Shown: piece after piece, positions 45,041-54,778 of the stretch | Layout: every line of letters begins with the position of its first letter | Position numbering within the stretch: the stretch's first letter is position 1 | Source: Woeseia oceani | GTDB taxonomy: Bacteria > Pseudomonadota > Gammaproteobacteria > Steroidobacterales > Woeseiaceae | Assembly (NCBI RefSeq): GCF_001677435.1 | Contig: NZ_CP016268.1 | Coordinates: forward strand, 62,001-126,000 | Direction of reading: 5' to 3' | DNA length: 64,000 nt | The notes under the pieces: model-generated | Told to the model about the DNA's origin: nothing | Seen by the model: only the letters and a program-made list of their open reading frames with translations | Database searches by the model: none | Made by a program: the position numbers and the translations under genes

Positions 45041-48000
45041 TAGTTCCGTACGCTGATTACCGTAATGCCAACAAGCCCCTCCGGCGTGTTGTGCGAGATT
45101 CCGCCCAGATAAATGGTGCCGGACAGCAGGTTGCTCCAGTCAACCTGGACTGTCTCCGTTGTTCCGGACGATACCGTCGCAGGTGCGGTTACGCTCATGT
45201 TGCCGGCGTTGTCATTCAGGCCGAACTGCCAGGCAACAATGTCGTATTCAGTGCCGGGCCCGCCGGTAACCTCGTCGGTTTCGAAGCCGTGCACAAATAC
45301 GACGTAGGTGCCGGCACCCGGTAACATCAGGTTGAACTGTTCATTTGAAGTGTCGTTGCCACTCTCACCGATCTTGTTGCAGTTGATGTTGTCCGGGCAA
45401 TAGTAGACGTACATGTCGAGGTCGTCGTTGCCATCCGTTAACTCATCGAACAAGGCAAAACGCAGATAGGCCTGATTGGGCGGCACGATATAGGTGTGCG
45501 CCGTGGCGCCGGCGCCTTCGTCGCTGAACTGGAAGGTCTTGTCGGGGTCAGCCTGTACGCTGCTCCTCAGTACCAGCGGCAAATTGAGGCCGTGAACGCG
45601 TGCCTCATAGGCGCCGTCGTAGCCAAACTCAACCGGGAAACTCAAAGAACCGGTACCGCCGAACGAGCCGAATTCGGTGGGTGCGGTAAGTGACACCGGG
45701 CGCACGGCAAGCGCGCTGCGTACGGCGATGTCTTCACTGTTCCAGGTCAGGCTGCCAAAGCGCCAGCTGTTCAGCGGGCCACTGGAGTAGGTATAGGTCA
45801 CTTCGAATTCTGCGCTTTCACCGGGCGCAAGACTCAATGCCTGGGGGCTTACGACCGTTTCAATACCCGATGGAGCCACAACACTGGCCGTGTAATTGCC
45901 GGCGACGTCGCTGACATTCGTCACCCGGCGGATCACTGTTTGCGAATTTGCCAGACGACCGACCGTGATTGAGGGTTGGTTCATGTCGCTGGGGTCCAGA
46001 GACACACCGGCGGTGACCAGCTCGTCGCAACGCGCTGCCGGTATGACGGGCGAGCGAATCGCGCAGCCGAACGCGTCGTAGTCATCATCGTCTGCGTCGT
46101 AGACGAGGCCGGGGTTCAGCGCCTTGTTCGGGTCGATGTGACCTGCGCCGAAATCAAACGGTATGGCCTGCGTCGTGCCCGTTGCCTGGTTGACCTCCTG
46201 GTACGCGGAGGTCATCAGGGCGGACTTGATTGCCGTCGGGCTCCACTCCGGATGGGCTTCACGCAACAGGGCCGCAATACCGGTGACATGCGGTGCTGAC
46301 ATGGACGTGCCGGTCAGAAACGCGAAGTTTTCACCGTGCACAGAGTTGATCGCGTCAGGCGTAAAGCCCGCCAGAATATTGATGCCGGGCGCGGTCACGT
46401 CGGGTTTGAGGATGTCCTGCGACGGCCCCGGACCGCGCGAGGAAAATGAACCCATGACATTGCCGTCGTCACTGACCGCGAGAAACAGTCCTTTGTCCAG
46501 CACCACCTCGACCGTTTCGCCGGCGTTAATCTCATCGAGTATGCGATTGCCGTCTGCCTGACCAATCATCAGTACCGGAATATCCACGCTGTTGGCCGCG
46601 CCGGTCATGACCGTCGGATCGCCAGCTATGTTGGCGACCAGCATGGCGATGGCGCCGGCATCTTCAACATGCGTTGCCTTGACGGTGAAGTCGCAACCGC
46701 CGCGCTGGACCAGGGCAACCTTGCCGCTGACTTCGCTGCCATTCACCAGCGGTTCGCAGGCATCGAAGGTTGTGCCGCTGACGCCGCCTTCCAGTGTGTT
46801 GTCGTCGTCATCAACCAGTACAAGATCTTCTTCGATAGGGTCGTTGTCGCTGAGAGGCGCACCAAAATTGCCTTCCTTGACCGCGTACTTGCCGGCGAGT
46901 GATGCCGGTGCATCTATCTGCAAGGCTTCCAGTGAATGCTCACCTTCACGACTGGAGGCCGCCACGGTCATGACCCACGGTGCCCCGGCGGGCGAGCCTA
47001 CGGTGGCGAAATTCGGGCCTTCGTTGCCGGCGGCCACAACCGCCAGTACACCGGCTTTGGTCGCGGCCATCAGTGCCAGGTCATCGGGCGCAGTGGTTTC
47101 CTGCAGTGAGTTGCCGACGGAATAGTTAATGATGTCGACGCCATCAGCGACCGCGGTATCGATGGCCAGCGCAAGATCGGATGTATTACAGCTGGAGCGG
47201 GTTGCGCCCGGCCGCAGCCAGCACGCCTTGTAGGCGGCAACCCGGGCTCGCGGGGCCATGCCCTCGACACGGCCGAGTACCGTGCCGAAAATCCCGGCCT
47301 CCACTCGTTTGCCAGCGGCGGTGGTGGCAGTGTGGGTCCCGTGGCCATCAACGTCCCGTGCCGAGTAGATTTCACCTTCATCAATCGGGCCGGCGTTTTG
47401 CGCGCCCGCGAAAAAGTAGCGCGCACCGATCAGCTTGTTGTTGCAAAGGCTGGCATCGAATTCGGGCCCGGCTTCGCAACTGCCGTTCCAGTCTTCCGGT
47501 GGATCGTAGACAACTACGTCCGGCAGGCGGCTGAAGCGTCGGCATAGCCAGCGTCCGAGCAAGCTGTTTTTCGCCCAGGTCGACTCGCAGAGTCGTGGTC
47601 GCGGTGCCTCGCGGGTATCCGCCAGCATCGGGTGTTCGGGGGCAATGCCGCTGTCGATGACGCCGATCACCACACCTTCGCCGGTCAGCCCCAGATCACC
47701 ACGCAAACCGCCGTCCGAATCGAACAGGCCGAGAAACTCGGCGCTGTAGTTGGTCGACAACGGCCGGATTTCGTCTTCCCAGACCTGCTGCACTTCGGGA
47801 AGATTGCCCAGCTTGTTGGCCTGCGCTGGCGTCATGAGGGCGGCGAAACCGTTCAGGCTGTAGCGATAACTGTATACCTGCACGGCCCCCGGTCCGGCTT
47901 TGGCCAGCACGGACTGCTGTTCGTTGCCGAGCCGCTGCGCATAGCTTTGGACAGCCGCACTGTTCTTGTCAAAGCGGGATGGCGCAGACAATTTTCCGGA

Positions 48001-48210
48001 GCCCGCAATGCGTTGCTTGGCGTGGTAAACGGCGGCTGCGGGCTCACGAAGCTGCACGATGTACATCTTCGTGGATTGGGTATCTTCATCCGCAAAACGA
48101 AACGCGGCGACGGGGCCGCCTTCGCGCAGTTCGCTGGCGCCACCCGTTGTGAATGCGGCGGTCAGCAATACGCCACACAGGGCGGCGGCCATGGTTCGAA
48201 GTTCGCTCAC
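45040..48210 (-). CDS. Secreted subtilisin-like S8 serine protease with PA domain
   Basis: 1056 residues with a signal peptide, an I9-type propeptide (TKMYIVQLREPAAAVYHAK and the YRYSLNGFAALM region), then the catalytic domain: Asp186 in VIGVIDSGIAPEHP, His290 in DVDGHGTHTATTA, oxyanion Asn396 in VVAAGNEGPN and Ser636 in LTGTSMSAPHVTG. A protease-associated PA domain is inserted at about 450-575, and the C-terminus has Fn3-like and pre-peptidase C-type segments (including DDLDMYVYYCPD). This is the plant-cucumisin-like layout seen in marine bacteria that break down external protein. The GTG start at 48210 has AGGA 6 nt upstream; the earlier in-frame start gives a poor signal. One-base overlap with the DapA-family gene. 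Confidence 0.93.
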   Translation of the reverse strand: MSELRTMAAALCGVLLTAAFTTGGASELREGGPVAAFRFADEDTQSTKMYIVQLREPAAAVYHAKQRIAGSGKLSAPSRFDKNSAAVQSYAQRLGNEQQSVLAKAGPGAVQVYSYRYSLNGFAALMTPAQANKLGNLPEVQQVWEDEIRPLSTNYSAEFLGLFDSDGGLRGDLGLTGEGVVIGVIDSGIAPEHPMLADTREAPRPRLCESTWAKNSLLGRWLCRRFSRLPDVVVYDPPEDWNGSCEAGPEFDASLCNNKLIGARYFFAGAQNAGPIDEGEIYSARDVDGHGTHTATTAAGKRVEAGIFGTVLGRVEGMAPRARVAAYKACWLRPGATRSSCNTSDLALAIDTAVADGVDIINYSVGNSLQETTAPDDLALMAATKAGVLAVVAAGNEGPNFATVGSPAGAPWVMTVAASSREGEHSLEALQIDAPASLAGKYAVKEGNFGAPLSDNDPIEEDLVLVDDDDNTLEGGVSGTTFDACEPLVNGSEVSGKVALVQRGGCDFTVKATHVEDAGAIAMLVANIAGDPTVMTGAANSVDIPVLMIGQADGNRILDEINAGETVEVVLDKGLFLAVSDDGNVMGSFSSRGPGPSQDILKPDVTAPGINILAGFTPDAINSVHGENFAFLTGTSMSAPHVTGIAALLREAHPEWSPTAIKSALMTSAYQEVNQATGTTQAIPFDFGAGHIDPNKALNPGLVYDADDDDYDAFGCAIRSPVIPAARCDELVTAGVSLDPSDMNQPSITVGRLANSQTVIRRVTNVSDVAGNYTASVVAPSGIETVVSPQALSLAPGESAEFEVTYTYSSGPLNSWRFGSLTWNSEDIAVRSALAVRPVSLTAPTEFGSFGGTGSLSFPVEFGYDGAYEARVHGLNLPLVLRSSVQADPDKTFQFSDEGAGATAHTYIVPPNQAYLRFALFDELTDGNDDLDMYVYYCPDNINCNKIGESGNDTSNEQFNLMLPGAGTYVVFVHGFETDEVTGGPGTEYDIVAWQFGLNDNAGNMSVTAPATVSSGTTETVQVDWSNLLSGTIYLGGISHNTPEGLVGITVISVRN

Positions 48211-48387
48211 GTGATTTCCTGTTACCCGCCGCGTCGTCCGACGGGACACCAGTCTGCATGAAATGCATTGTGTAACCGCTTATTCCGCAACGAAGTTACC
48301 ACACTCATCAGGTAGTGGACAGATGGCCGGTTGCCGGCCCTGGCACCGTTCGGGCGGGACTGGTGCAGTGGCGTCCGGGCCTGTAGC

Positions 48388-48951
48388 TCAGGCGTCGTCC
48401 CGGTAACCTGACAGTTCGTCGGCGGAGTAAGCGACCCCCAATCCGAGCGCTATGCGATTGACGAAATTGAAATAACCCACGATCAGAGTGAGATCGAGAA
48501 TGTCACGGTCGCTCAAGCCAACCGCGCGCAAGTCGTGCAAATCGCTGTCGGTCATGGCGCCCGGCGCCGTGGTGAGTTTTTCGGCGTGCATGGCGATATT
48601 GCCCAGCCGTGGCTCCAGCGAATCCAGATTGTCGGCCGAGCACAAGGCCTGCACGGTATCGTCGTCTTTCACGTAGCGCCGCAATGCCTCGGCATGGTGC
48701 TGTACACAATAAGCGCACTCATTGCTGGCGGATACGACGACCGCAATCGCCTCGCGTTCGGCGCGCGACAGCCCGGACTTGCCGAACATGATAGTCATGT
48801 ATAAATCGAGATGGTTCTGCATTGCCTCAGGGTTGAGGCTTTGCACCTGCATGATGTTGGATATTTTGCCGCGTTGTTCGATAAGTGCGGCATAGATTCG
48901 GCCGAGCTTGTCGTCGGCGTCGTCGATACTGACTTCGTCGATCCATGCCAT
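48388..48951 (-). CDS. Carboxymuconolactone-decarboxylase/AhpD-like peroxidase-related protein
   Basis: 187 residues. The redox motif SNECAYCVQHHAEALRRYV (Cys79, Cys82, His86) marks the AhpD/CMD family of peroxidase-related proteins that act in peroxide removal using thiols. The upstream segment SLNPEAMQNHLDLYMTIMFG is also typical. The ATG at 48951 has GGAG 7 nt upstream within hemF, whose stop codon (48953-48955) precedes it by one base, so it is translated with hemF. Longer forms upstream have no sense. Confidence 0.86.
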   Translation of the reverse strand: MAWIDEVSIDDADDKLGRIYAALIEQRGKISNIMQVQSLNPEAMQNHLDLYMTIMFGKSGLSRAEREAIAVVVSASNECAYCVQHHAEALRRYVKDDDTVQALCSADNLDSLEPRLGNIAMHAEKLTTAPGAMTDSDLHDLRAVGLSDRDILDLTLIVGYFNFVNRIALGLGVAYSADELSGYRDDA

Positions 48952-48952
48952 A

Positions 48953-49891
48953 TCAGCGCTCCTTCCGATCTTCTTCCGCAAGCCAGTCGCGGGGTCGCAG
49001 GTAGTCGGTGTACAAACGCTCTTCGAGCGAGCCACTCTCCGGGGACCAGTCGTATTCCCAGCGTACCCGCGGTGGCAGGGACATCAGGATGGACTCCGTG
49101 CGCCCGCCAGACTGTAAGCCGAACAGAGTGCCGCGGTCATAAATGAGGTTGAACTCAACGTAACGACCACGCCGGTACAACTGAAATTCGCGTTCTCGCT
49201 CGCCGAACTCCGCATCCTTGCGAGCCGCTACGATAGGCAGGTAGGCCGCAAGGAAGCGGTCGCCAATTGTGCGCACGAATTCAAAAGAACGCTCGAAACC
49301 CGGTTCGTTAAGATCGTCGAAGAACAGCCCGCCGACGCCACGCGTTTCATTACGGTGCTTTAAAAAGAAGTACTCGTCGCACCACTTTTTGTAGCGGGGG
49401 TAGTAATCATCGCCGAACGGCTGACAGGCATCTCGCGCTGTGCGGTGCCAATGCAGCACGTCTTCGTGAAACGGATAATAAGGTGTCAGATCGAAGCCGC
49501 CGCCGAACCACCAGACCGGCGGTCCGTCATCCGCGACGGTTGTAAAGAAGCGGAAGTTGGCGTGCGTGGTCGGGACGTAGGGGTTTTCCGGGTGCAGGAC
49601 CAGTGACACGCCCATCGCCGTGAAGGCACGGCCGGCCAGTTCGGGCCGACTCTTGGTCGCGGACGGCGGCATGGTGTCGCCGTAGACGTGCGAGAAGCCG
49701 ACGCCGGCTTGCTCGAACACGTCGCCCTGTGTTAGCACCCGGCTTTCACCACCACCGCCACCCTGGCGTTGCCAGCTGTCGTGTTGAAACCGGCCGCTGC
49801 CATCGGTTACTTCCAGCGCGGCGCAAATGCTCTGTTGCAAGCCTTGCAGGTAGGTCTTTACGGCGTCTTGATCGGGTGCTGTCTGGTTCAT
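48953..49891 (-). CDS. hemF: Aerobic coproporphyrinogen III oxidase
   Basis: 312 residues. Motifs include [32 protein letters not shown], the conserved [17 protein letters not shown] and the [31 protein letters not shown] end block, all diagnostic. It oxidatively decarboxylates coproporphyrinogen III to protoporphyrinogen IX with oxygen, in the cytoplasm. ATGA overlap with tsaC (49888-49891) upstream and one base before the CMD gene, so tsaC-hemF-CMD are one operon, in a gammaproteobacterial order. Confidence 0.96.
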   Translation of the reverse strand: MNQTAPDQDAVKTYLQGLQQSICAALEVTDGSGRFQHDSWQRQGGGGGESRVLTQGDVFEQAGVGFSHVYGDTMPPSATKSRPELAGRAFTAMGVSLVLHPENPYVPTTHANFRFFTTVADDGPPVWWFGGGFDLTPYYPFHEDVLHWHRTARDACQPFGDDYYPRYKKWCDEYFFLKHRNETRGVGGLFFDDLNEPGFERSFEFVRTIGDRFLAAYLPIVAARKDAEFGEREREFQLYRRGRYVEFNLIYDRGTLFGLQSGGRTESILMSLPPRVRWEYDWSPESGSLEERLYTDYLRPRDWLAEEDRKER

Positions 49892-50439
49892 TGTGTGGCT
49901 GCTCTGACGATCCGGCCGCTGCAGAGGTCGCGAATTTCCGACGATCCAATGGCAGGACCGCAGCGACCCGGCACGATGGCGTCGACCAGCGGGCCGAATT
50001 GCTTGTGAAGTATATAAGAGGTCCGGGCAGGTGGTCTGCCGCTGATATTCGCGCTGGTTGAGACGATCGGCATGCCCACGATCTGGCAGAGTGCAGCGGC
50101 CACGGGGTGCGCTGTAATCCTGATGGCCACGCTCTCATGCCGGCCTTTTATCCAAACCGGCACCGCATCCGTTGCCGGCACTACCCAGGTTACCGGTCGT
50201 TCAGCGCTGCATCGAAGATCCGGTGCGTTCGCGGGCAAGTCGATCCAGCCGTCGAATTGTTCCAAAGACGCACCGATCAGCAACAGGCCCTGGAGTGGAT
50301 CGCGCTGCTTGATCTCGAGGATGCGCATGACAGCAGCGGCGTCGTCCGGCCGGCAGCCTATGCCGAAGACTCCTTCGGTCGGGTAAGCAACGACGCCGCC
50401 TGCGCGGACGAGTCGGCCGGCCCAGCGCAGCGGCATCAT
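49888..50439 (-). CDS. tsaC: L-threonylcarbamoyladenylate synthase TsaC (YrdC/Sua5 domain)
   Basis: 183 residues, the short TsaC type without a Sua5 extension. Motifs: [27 protein letters not shown] (threonine/ATP site; the family usually has KG where this has QG), and [16 protein letters not shown]. It makes threonylcarbamoyl-AMP from threonine, bicarbonate and ATP for the t6A modification of tRNAs, with TsaB, TsaD and TsaE encoded elsewhere. The ATG is six bases from the topA stop; overlaps hemF by ATGA. The dprA-smg-topA-tsaC order is common in Gammaproteobacteria. Confidence 0.94.
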   Translation of the reverse strand: MMPLRWAGRLVRAGGVVAYPTEGVFGIGCRPDDAAAVMRILEIKQRDPLQGLLLIGASLEQFDGWIDLPANAPDLRCSAERPVTWVVPATDAVPVWIKGRHESVAIRITAHPVAAALCQIVGMPIVSTSANISGRPPARTSYILHKQFGPLVDAIVPGRCGPAIGSSEIRDLCSGRIVRAATQ

Positions 50440-50444
50440 GAAGC

Positions 50445-52949
50445 CTAACCTTCTGCGCCGTCAGTCGACTTGCCCGTCGTTTTCTTTTTCTTGGCTGCCG
50501 GGGCTGTCTTCTTCGCGACTTTTTTCTTGGCTGTTTTTTTCTTGGCCTTTTTCTTGGCTTTCTTCTTGGTCTTCTTTTTGGCTTTTTTCTTAGTTGCCGT
50601 TTTCTTGCTGCTGGCCTCTGACGCACTGACTTTTTTCTTTTTGCCGCGTCGGCCGCGCTCGGGCGCTGCCGCCAGCAATTCCTTGCACTCGTCGAGCGTC
50701 AGTGTCTTTGGTTCGCGGTCCTTCGGCACCCGTGCATTCTTCTTTTTGTCCGTGATGTACGGACCGTAGCGACCGTTCAGTACCTGAATGCCTTCTTCTT
50801 CGAAATCAAGAATAAGGCGTTCTGCGTCGATGCGCTTTTTCTCTTCTATCAGCTCCAGCGCGCGCGGTAGTTCGATGGTGTACGGATCGTCGTCACCTTT
50901 GATTGAGACGAACTTGTCGCCGTAACGCACGTAAGGCCCGAACCGGCCAACGCTTGCAGAAACCGAAAGACCGTCAGCTGTCTCGCCCAGCTTTCTCGGC
51001 AGTTTGAACAGCTCCATCGCCTCATCCAGCGTGATGTCGTTCATCTTCTGGCCAGGGCGCAGTCCGGCAAATTTGGGTTTTTCTTCGTCGTCTTTGGTGC
51101 CGATTTGTACGAACGGGCCAAATCGCCCCATGCGGACAGTGATGGGTTTGCCGGTTTTCTTGTCGGTACCCAACTCACGGGCCATCGCGACTTGTTCGCG
51201 GGTTACGTTCTCGTCCTTGTGCAATACCAGCTTGGAAAACGGTGCCCAGAATTCTTTGAGCAACGGTATCCATTCTTTCTTGCCCAAGGACACTTCATCG
51301 AGATCGTCTTCGAGCCGCGCCGTGAAGTCGTAGTCGACGTACTGCGTGAAGTGTTCGGTCAAGAAGCCGTTCACGATCCGGCCAATATCGGTAGGCAGGA
51401 AACGTTTGCCATCCATTTCGACGTACTCGCGATTCTTCAACGTCATGATAATGCTGGCGTAGGTCGAGGGCCGGCCGATACCGTATTCTTCCAGCGTCTT
51501 TACAAGGCTCGCCTCTGTGAATCGCGGCGGTGGTTCGGTGAAATGCTGTTCGGGGCGCAACTTGTCGAGCGAAATCGTATCGCCCTGGCTGATTTCGGGG
51601 AGCAGGCGATCGCCATCGTCGGTTTCGTTGTCGTCCTTGCCTTCCTGGTATACCGCCATAAAGCCGGGCTCGACCAGTACCGAGCCATTGGCACGCAACA
51701 AGTGACCTTTATCACTGTGCGGTCCGGCGGCCAGATCCAGCGCTACCGTGTCGAAAATCGCGGGCACCATCTGACAGGCCATCGTGCGTTGCCAGATCAG
51801 TGTGTAGAGTTTGAGTTGTTCTTCGTCGAGCTTGCCCTTGAGTGACTCAGGCGTAATGGCGACAGACGTCGGGCGAATGGCCTCGTGCGCTTCCTGAGCG
51901 TTTTTCGCCTTGGTCTTAAAGACGCGCGCTTCAGCCGGTACGTTCTGCGCACCGTATCGTTCGCCGATCAAGTCGCGAATTTCATCGAGAGCGGACTGCG
52001 CCAGCGTGACCGAGTCGGTACGCATGTAGGTAATGAGACCGACATTGCCCTCACCCGGCAGTTCGATACCTTCGTACAAGCGTTGCGCGACGCGCATGGT
52101 CCATTGCGTATTGAAGCCGAGCTTGCGGGACGCTTCCTGCTGCAAGGTTGAGGTCGTAAACGGCGCCGACGGGTTGCGCCGTCGTTGCTTCTTGTCGACC
52201 TTTACGGCGGTAAGCGTACCGTTGGCGGCAGCCAGCAGGGTGCTTTCGACTTCGCGGGCCGCGGCTTCGTTCTCAAAGCTGAACTGTTCAACTTTTTCGC
52301 CGCGGTAGCGAATGAGCCGGGAAACGAACGGCTGCGATTCTTTGCTGACGTCAGCTTCGATCGTCCAGTATTCCCGGGCCTTGAATGCTTCGATTTCCAG
52401 CTCGCGCTCGACGATCATGCGCAGCGCAGGGCTTTGTACCCGGCCCGCCGACAGGCCGCGCTGTACTTTTTTCCATAGCAGCGGCGACAGGTTGAAGCCG
52501 ACGAGGTAATCCAGTGCACGGCGCGCTTGCTGTGCGCAAACGAGTTCGTCCGAGATCATGCGCGGGTGTTCGATCGCTTCATTGATCGCACCTTTGGTGA
52601 TTTCATGAAAAACCACGCGGTGGACCGGCTTGTCCTTGATGACGCCTTTTTCTTTCAGAAGCTCGACCAGATGCCATGAAATGGCTTCACCTTCGCGATC
52701 AGGGTCAGTCGCGAGGTACAGGGCGTCGGACTTCTTCAGGGCTTTGATGATCGCGTTTACGTGCTTTTCGTTGCGCTCGATGATCTGGTATTTCATCGCG
52801 AAGTCGGCGTCAGTATCGACAGCACCTTCCTTCGGCACCAGGTCACGTACGTGGCCGTACGACGCCAGTACATCGAAGTCCTTGCCCAGGTACTTGCTGA
52901 TGGTTTTGGCTTTAGCCGGTGATTCGACGATGACAAGATTTCGCGACAT
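50445..52949 (-). CDS. topA: DNA topoisomerase I with lysine-rich tail
   Basis: 834 residues. Toprim domain starts VIVESPAKAKTISKYLG with the metal acidic motif YLATDPDREGEAISWHL; the active-site Tyr is in GLITYMRTDS. After the catalytic core come three topoisomerase C-terminal repeats, each starting GRFGPFV, GRFGPYV or GRYGPYI, instead of the Cys4 zinc fingers of the E. coli enzyme. The last ~60 residues are nearly pure Lys/Ala/Thr, like a histone H1 tail, likely for non-specific DNA binding. It removes negative supercoils. Separated from smg by a terminator-bearing 129-nt gap, so it has its own promoter; tsaC follows by six bases. Confidence 0.97.
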   Translation of the reverse strand: MSRNLVIVESPAKAKTISKYLGKDFDVLASYGHVRDLVPKEGAVDTDADFAMKYQIIERNEKHVNAIIKALKKSDALYLATDPDREGEAISWHLVELLKEKGVIKDKPVHRVVFHEITKGAINEAIEHPRMISDELVCAQQARRALDYLVGFNLSPLLWKKVQRGLSAGRVQSPALRMIVERELEIEAFKAREYWTIEADVSKESQPFVSRLIRYRGEKVEQFSFENEAAAREVESTLLAAANGTLTAVKVDKKQRRRNPSAPFTTSTLQQEASRKLGFNTQWTMRVAQRLYEGIELPGEGNVGLITYMRTDSVTLAQSALDEIRDLIGERYGAQNVPAEARVFKTKAKNAQEAHEAIRPTSVAITPESLKGKLDEEQLKLYTLIWQRTMACQMVPAIFDTVALDLAAGPHSDKGHLLRANGSVLVEPGFMAVYQEGKDDNETDDGDRLLPEISQGDTISLDKLRPEQHFTEPPPRFTEASLVKTLEEYGIGRPSTYASIIMTLKNREYVEMDGKRFLPTDIGRIVNGFLTEHFTQYVDYDFTARLEDDLDEVSLGKKEWIPLLKEFWAPFSKLVLHKDENVTREQVAMARELGTDKKTGKPITVRMGRFGPFVQIGTKDDEEKPKFAGLRPGQKMNDITLDEAMELFKLPRKLGETADGLSVSASVGRFGPYVRYGDKFVSIKGDDDPYTIELPRALELIEEKKRIDAERLILDFEEEGIQVLNGRYGPYITDKKKNARVPKDREPKTLTLDECKELLAAAPERGRRGKKKKVSASEASSKKTATKKKAKKKTKKKAKKKAKKKTAKKKVAKKTAPAAKKKKTTGKSTDGAEG

Positions 52950-52990
52950 GCTGATTCCGTAAGTAAAAGAACTTTGTGACGGCCTGAAGC

Positions 52991-53016
52991 AAAAAACCGC
53001 AGGCTGTGCCGCGGTT
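52991..53016 (-). terminator. Intrinsic terminator between smg and topA
   Basis: On the minus strand a 6-7-bp stem (AACCGC/GCGGTT, arms 53011-53016 and 52995-53000, with a bulged extension) is followed by six T (A-run at 52991-52996). It would end the dprA-smg transcript so that topA starts separately. Confidence 0.7.
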
Positions 53017-53078
53017 CAATTACCTGCAGAAAGTGAGCGTGTCAAGGATACGGACCGACAACGCCCCTAAACCGGCTC

Positions 53079-53555
53079 TCAGTGGATAAGCCCGGTGTTC
53101 TCCTCAAACACCAGATCTTCCATTCGCGCATAAGCCATTTCCTGGCCGGGTTGGCTGAACAAGACCATCAGAACGACCCATTTAATCTGCTCGACATCAA
53201 TGTCGGGAGACTCCAGTGCAAGCAGCCGATCAACGAGAATTTCGCGCTGTGTCGGCGAAAGAATGCCGATCTGCTCCAGATAAAGGATAAAACCACGCGC
53301 ATGGCTGTCGAGCCGTTCGCGCTCAACATCGCTGTAGACGCGGGTGGACGAGTCAGTTTGCGGATGGAAGGCCAGACTGTCGTGGTTTTCAGTCAGACCG
53401 TCGAGCCAGTCCAGCGCCCGATCAATCTCGGTACTGCCAAATCCGGCGCGGACCAATTCCCCGCGCAACACGTTCTGGTTTGGCTCGGGCTCCTCATCCG
53501 CATCGATGTAGGTCTCGAAGAGATACATCAATACGTCGAGTACGTTCTCTTTCAT
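53079..53555 (-). CDS. smg: Smg family protein (DUF494)
   Basis: 158 residues. Sequence begins KENVLDVLMYLFETYID, then RGELVRAGFGSTEIDRALDWLDGL and closes ALESPDIDVEQIKWVVLMVLFSQPG, the full DUF494/Smg signature. The role of Smg is not settled, although it is consistently linked to dprA in Gammaproteobacteria. It lies 28 nt after dprA on the same strand and is followed by a terminator. Confidence 0.93.
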   Translation of the reverse strand: MKENVLDVLMYLFETYIDADEEPEPNQNVLRGELVRAGFGSTEIDRALDWLDGLTENHDSLAFHPQTDSSTRVYSDVERERLDSHARGFILYLEQIGILSPTQREILVDRLLALESPDIDVEQIKWVVLMVLFSQPGQEMAYARMEDLVFEENTGLIH

Positions 53556-53583
53556 GCCTGGAGCGGCTCCTTAAAAATCCGTA

Positions 53584-54690
53584 TTAGCAGTGTTTCAGTC
53601 TCGAGTAATTCCCGCCCGGAAGCATTTCGACCTGTCCCTCGAGCTCCAGAATAAGGAGCATGGAGCAAACCTCATCGATCGTCAATGCGGAATTGGCGGC
53701 GAGTTCGTCGGCACTTACAGGGTCGTAGCCCATCGCCGCCAGCAGTGATTCGTGCTCCGGGTTGCGCACAACGGCGCTGTTTTCGACATGCTGGACCGTG
53801 TCTTTATGTTGCATCAGGTGGCCAACGAGCGGCTGTAATTCGTCGATGATATCGGCGGCACTTTCCACGAGTTTCGCGCCGTCGCGTATGAGTCGGTGGC
53901 AACCTCGCGCCAGTGCATTGTGTATTGAACCGGGTATGGCGAACACTTCGCGGCCCTGCTCAGAGGCCAACCTTGCTGTGATCAGTGAACCGCTCCGGTA
54001 TGCGGCTTCGATCACCAGTGTGCCGAGCGACAAGCCACTGATGAGGCGATTGCGTGCCGGAAAGTGTTCCCGGCGTGGTGGCGTGCCGAGCGGGTATTCC
54101 GACAGCAACGCTCCGTTGCTCGTGATCGCGTGTGCCAGCTCGTGATTGCTCGCCGGGTAAACGCGATCAATGCCGTGGCCAAGCACGGCAATGGTTGCCG
54201 CGCCTGCATCCAGTGCCCCGCGGTGTGCCGCACTGTCTATCCCCTGTGCCAGACCGCTGACTATTGTGAAGCCGCATTCGCCCAGATGCTTTGCGAACTG
54301 CCGGCTGTTGTTCTCGCCGCCGCGGGTGGGATTGCGGCTGCCGACGATCGCGATGGCCGGCAAATGCAGGGCATCAACCGAGCCCTTTAGATAGAGGAGT
54401 GGTGGCCAACCGCTGATCCGCCGCAACAGTTCGGGATAATCGTCACTCGTTACCGGTATTAGCCGATTGCCGGCTTCATCCGACCAGCGCAGCGCGCTTG
54501 CAAGCAGGCCCTCGTCCGGTTGCAGCAAGGCATCGGCCGTGCGCTCAGTTAAGCCGAAGCGGATCAGCGTCGCACGCTTTTCCTGCAGAATGCCAGCGGC
54601 ATCGCCAAACTCGGCAAGCAAGGCTTCCAATAGGGAGGAGGGCACGCTGGCTTGTGATAGCGCCAGCCAGGCTCGTCGTTCGTCGCTCAT
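53584..54690 (-). CDS. dprA: DNA-protecting protein DprA
   Basis: 368 residues. A short helical N-terminal domain (about 1-75) precedes the Rossmann-like DprA core with ISGWPPLLYLKGS, IAIVGSRNPTRGG, TIVSGLAQGIDSAAHRGAL, GHGIDRVYPASN and FPARNRLISGLSLGTLVIEA, and a C-terminal winged-helix DML1-like domain (about 300-368). It binds ssDNA and loads RecA in natural transformation; in many bacteria it is kept without competence. GGAG lies upstream of the ATG. smg follows by 28 nt, so both are one transcript. Confidence 0.95.
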   Translation of the reverse strand: MSDERRAWLALSQASVPSSLLEALLAEFGDAAGILQEKRATLIRFGLTERTADALLQPDEGLLASALRWSDEAGNRLIPVTSDDYPELLRRISGWPPLLYLKGSVDALHLPAIAIVGSRNPTRGGENNSRQFAKHLGECGFTIVSGLAQGIDSAAHRGALDAGAATIAVLGHGIDRVYPASNHELAHAITSNGALLSEYPLGTPPRREHFPARNRLISGLSLGTLVIEAAYRSGSLITARLASEQGREVFAIPGSIHNALARGCHRLIRDGAKLVESAADIIDELQPLVGHLMQHKDTVQHVENSAVVRNPEHESLLAAMGYDPVSADELAANSALTIDEVCSMLLILELEGQVEMLPGGNYSRLKHC

Positions 54691-54718
54691 GTGTTTGCTG
54701 CACTCCGATTACAGGCAC

Positions 54719-54752
54719 AAAAAAAGCCGGCGTTCGTGATTCGAACGCCGGC
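54719..54752 (-). terminator. Intrinsic terminator of the LysM lipoprotein gene
   Basis: An 11-bp perfect stem (arms 54726-54736 and 54742-54752) with a 5-nt loop is followed, on the minus strand, by a T-run of seven (54719-54725). It lies between the LysM gene stop and the dprA start, so it separates the two. Confidence 0.88.
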
Positions 54753-54778
54753 CCGCTGGAGCGGAGTTAATGCGCTTG

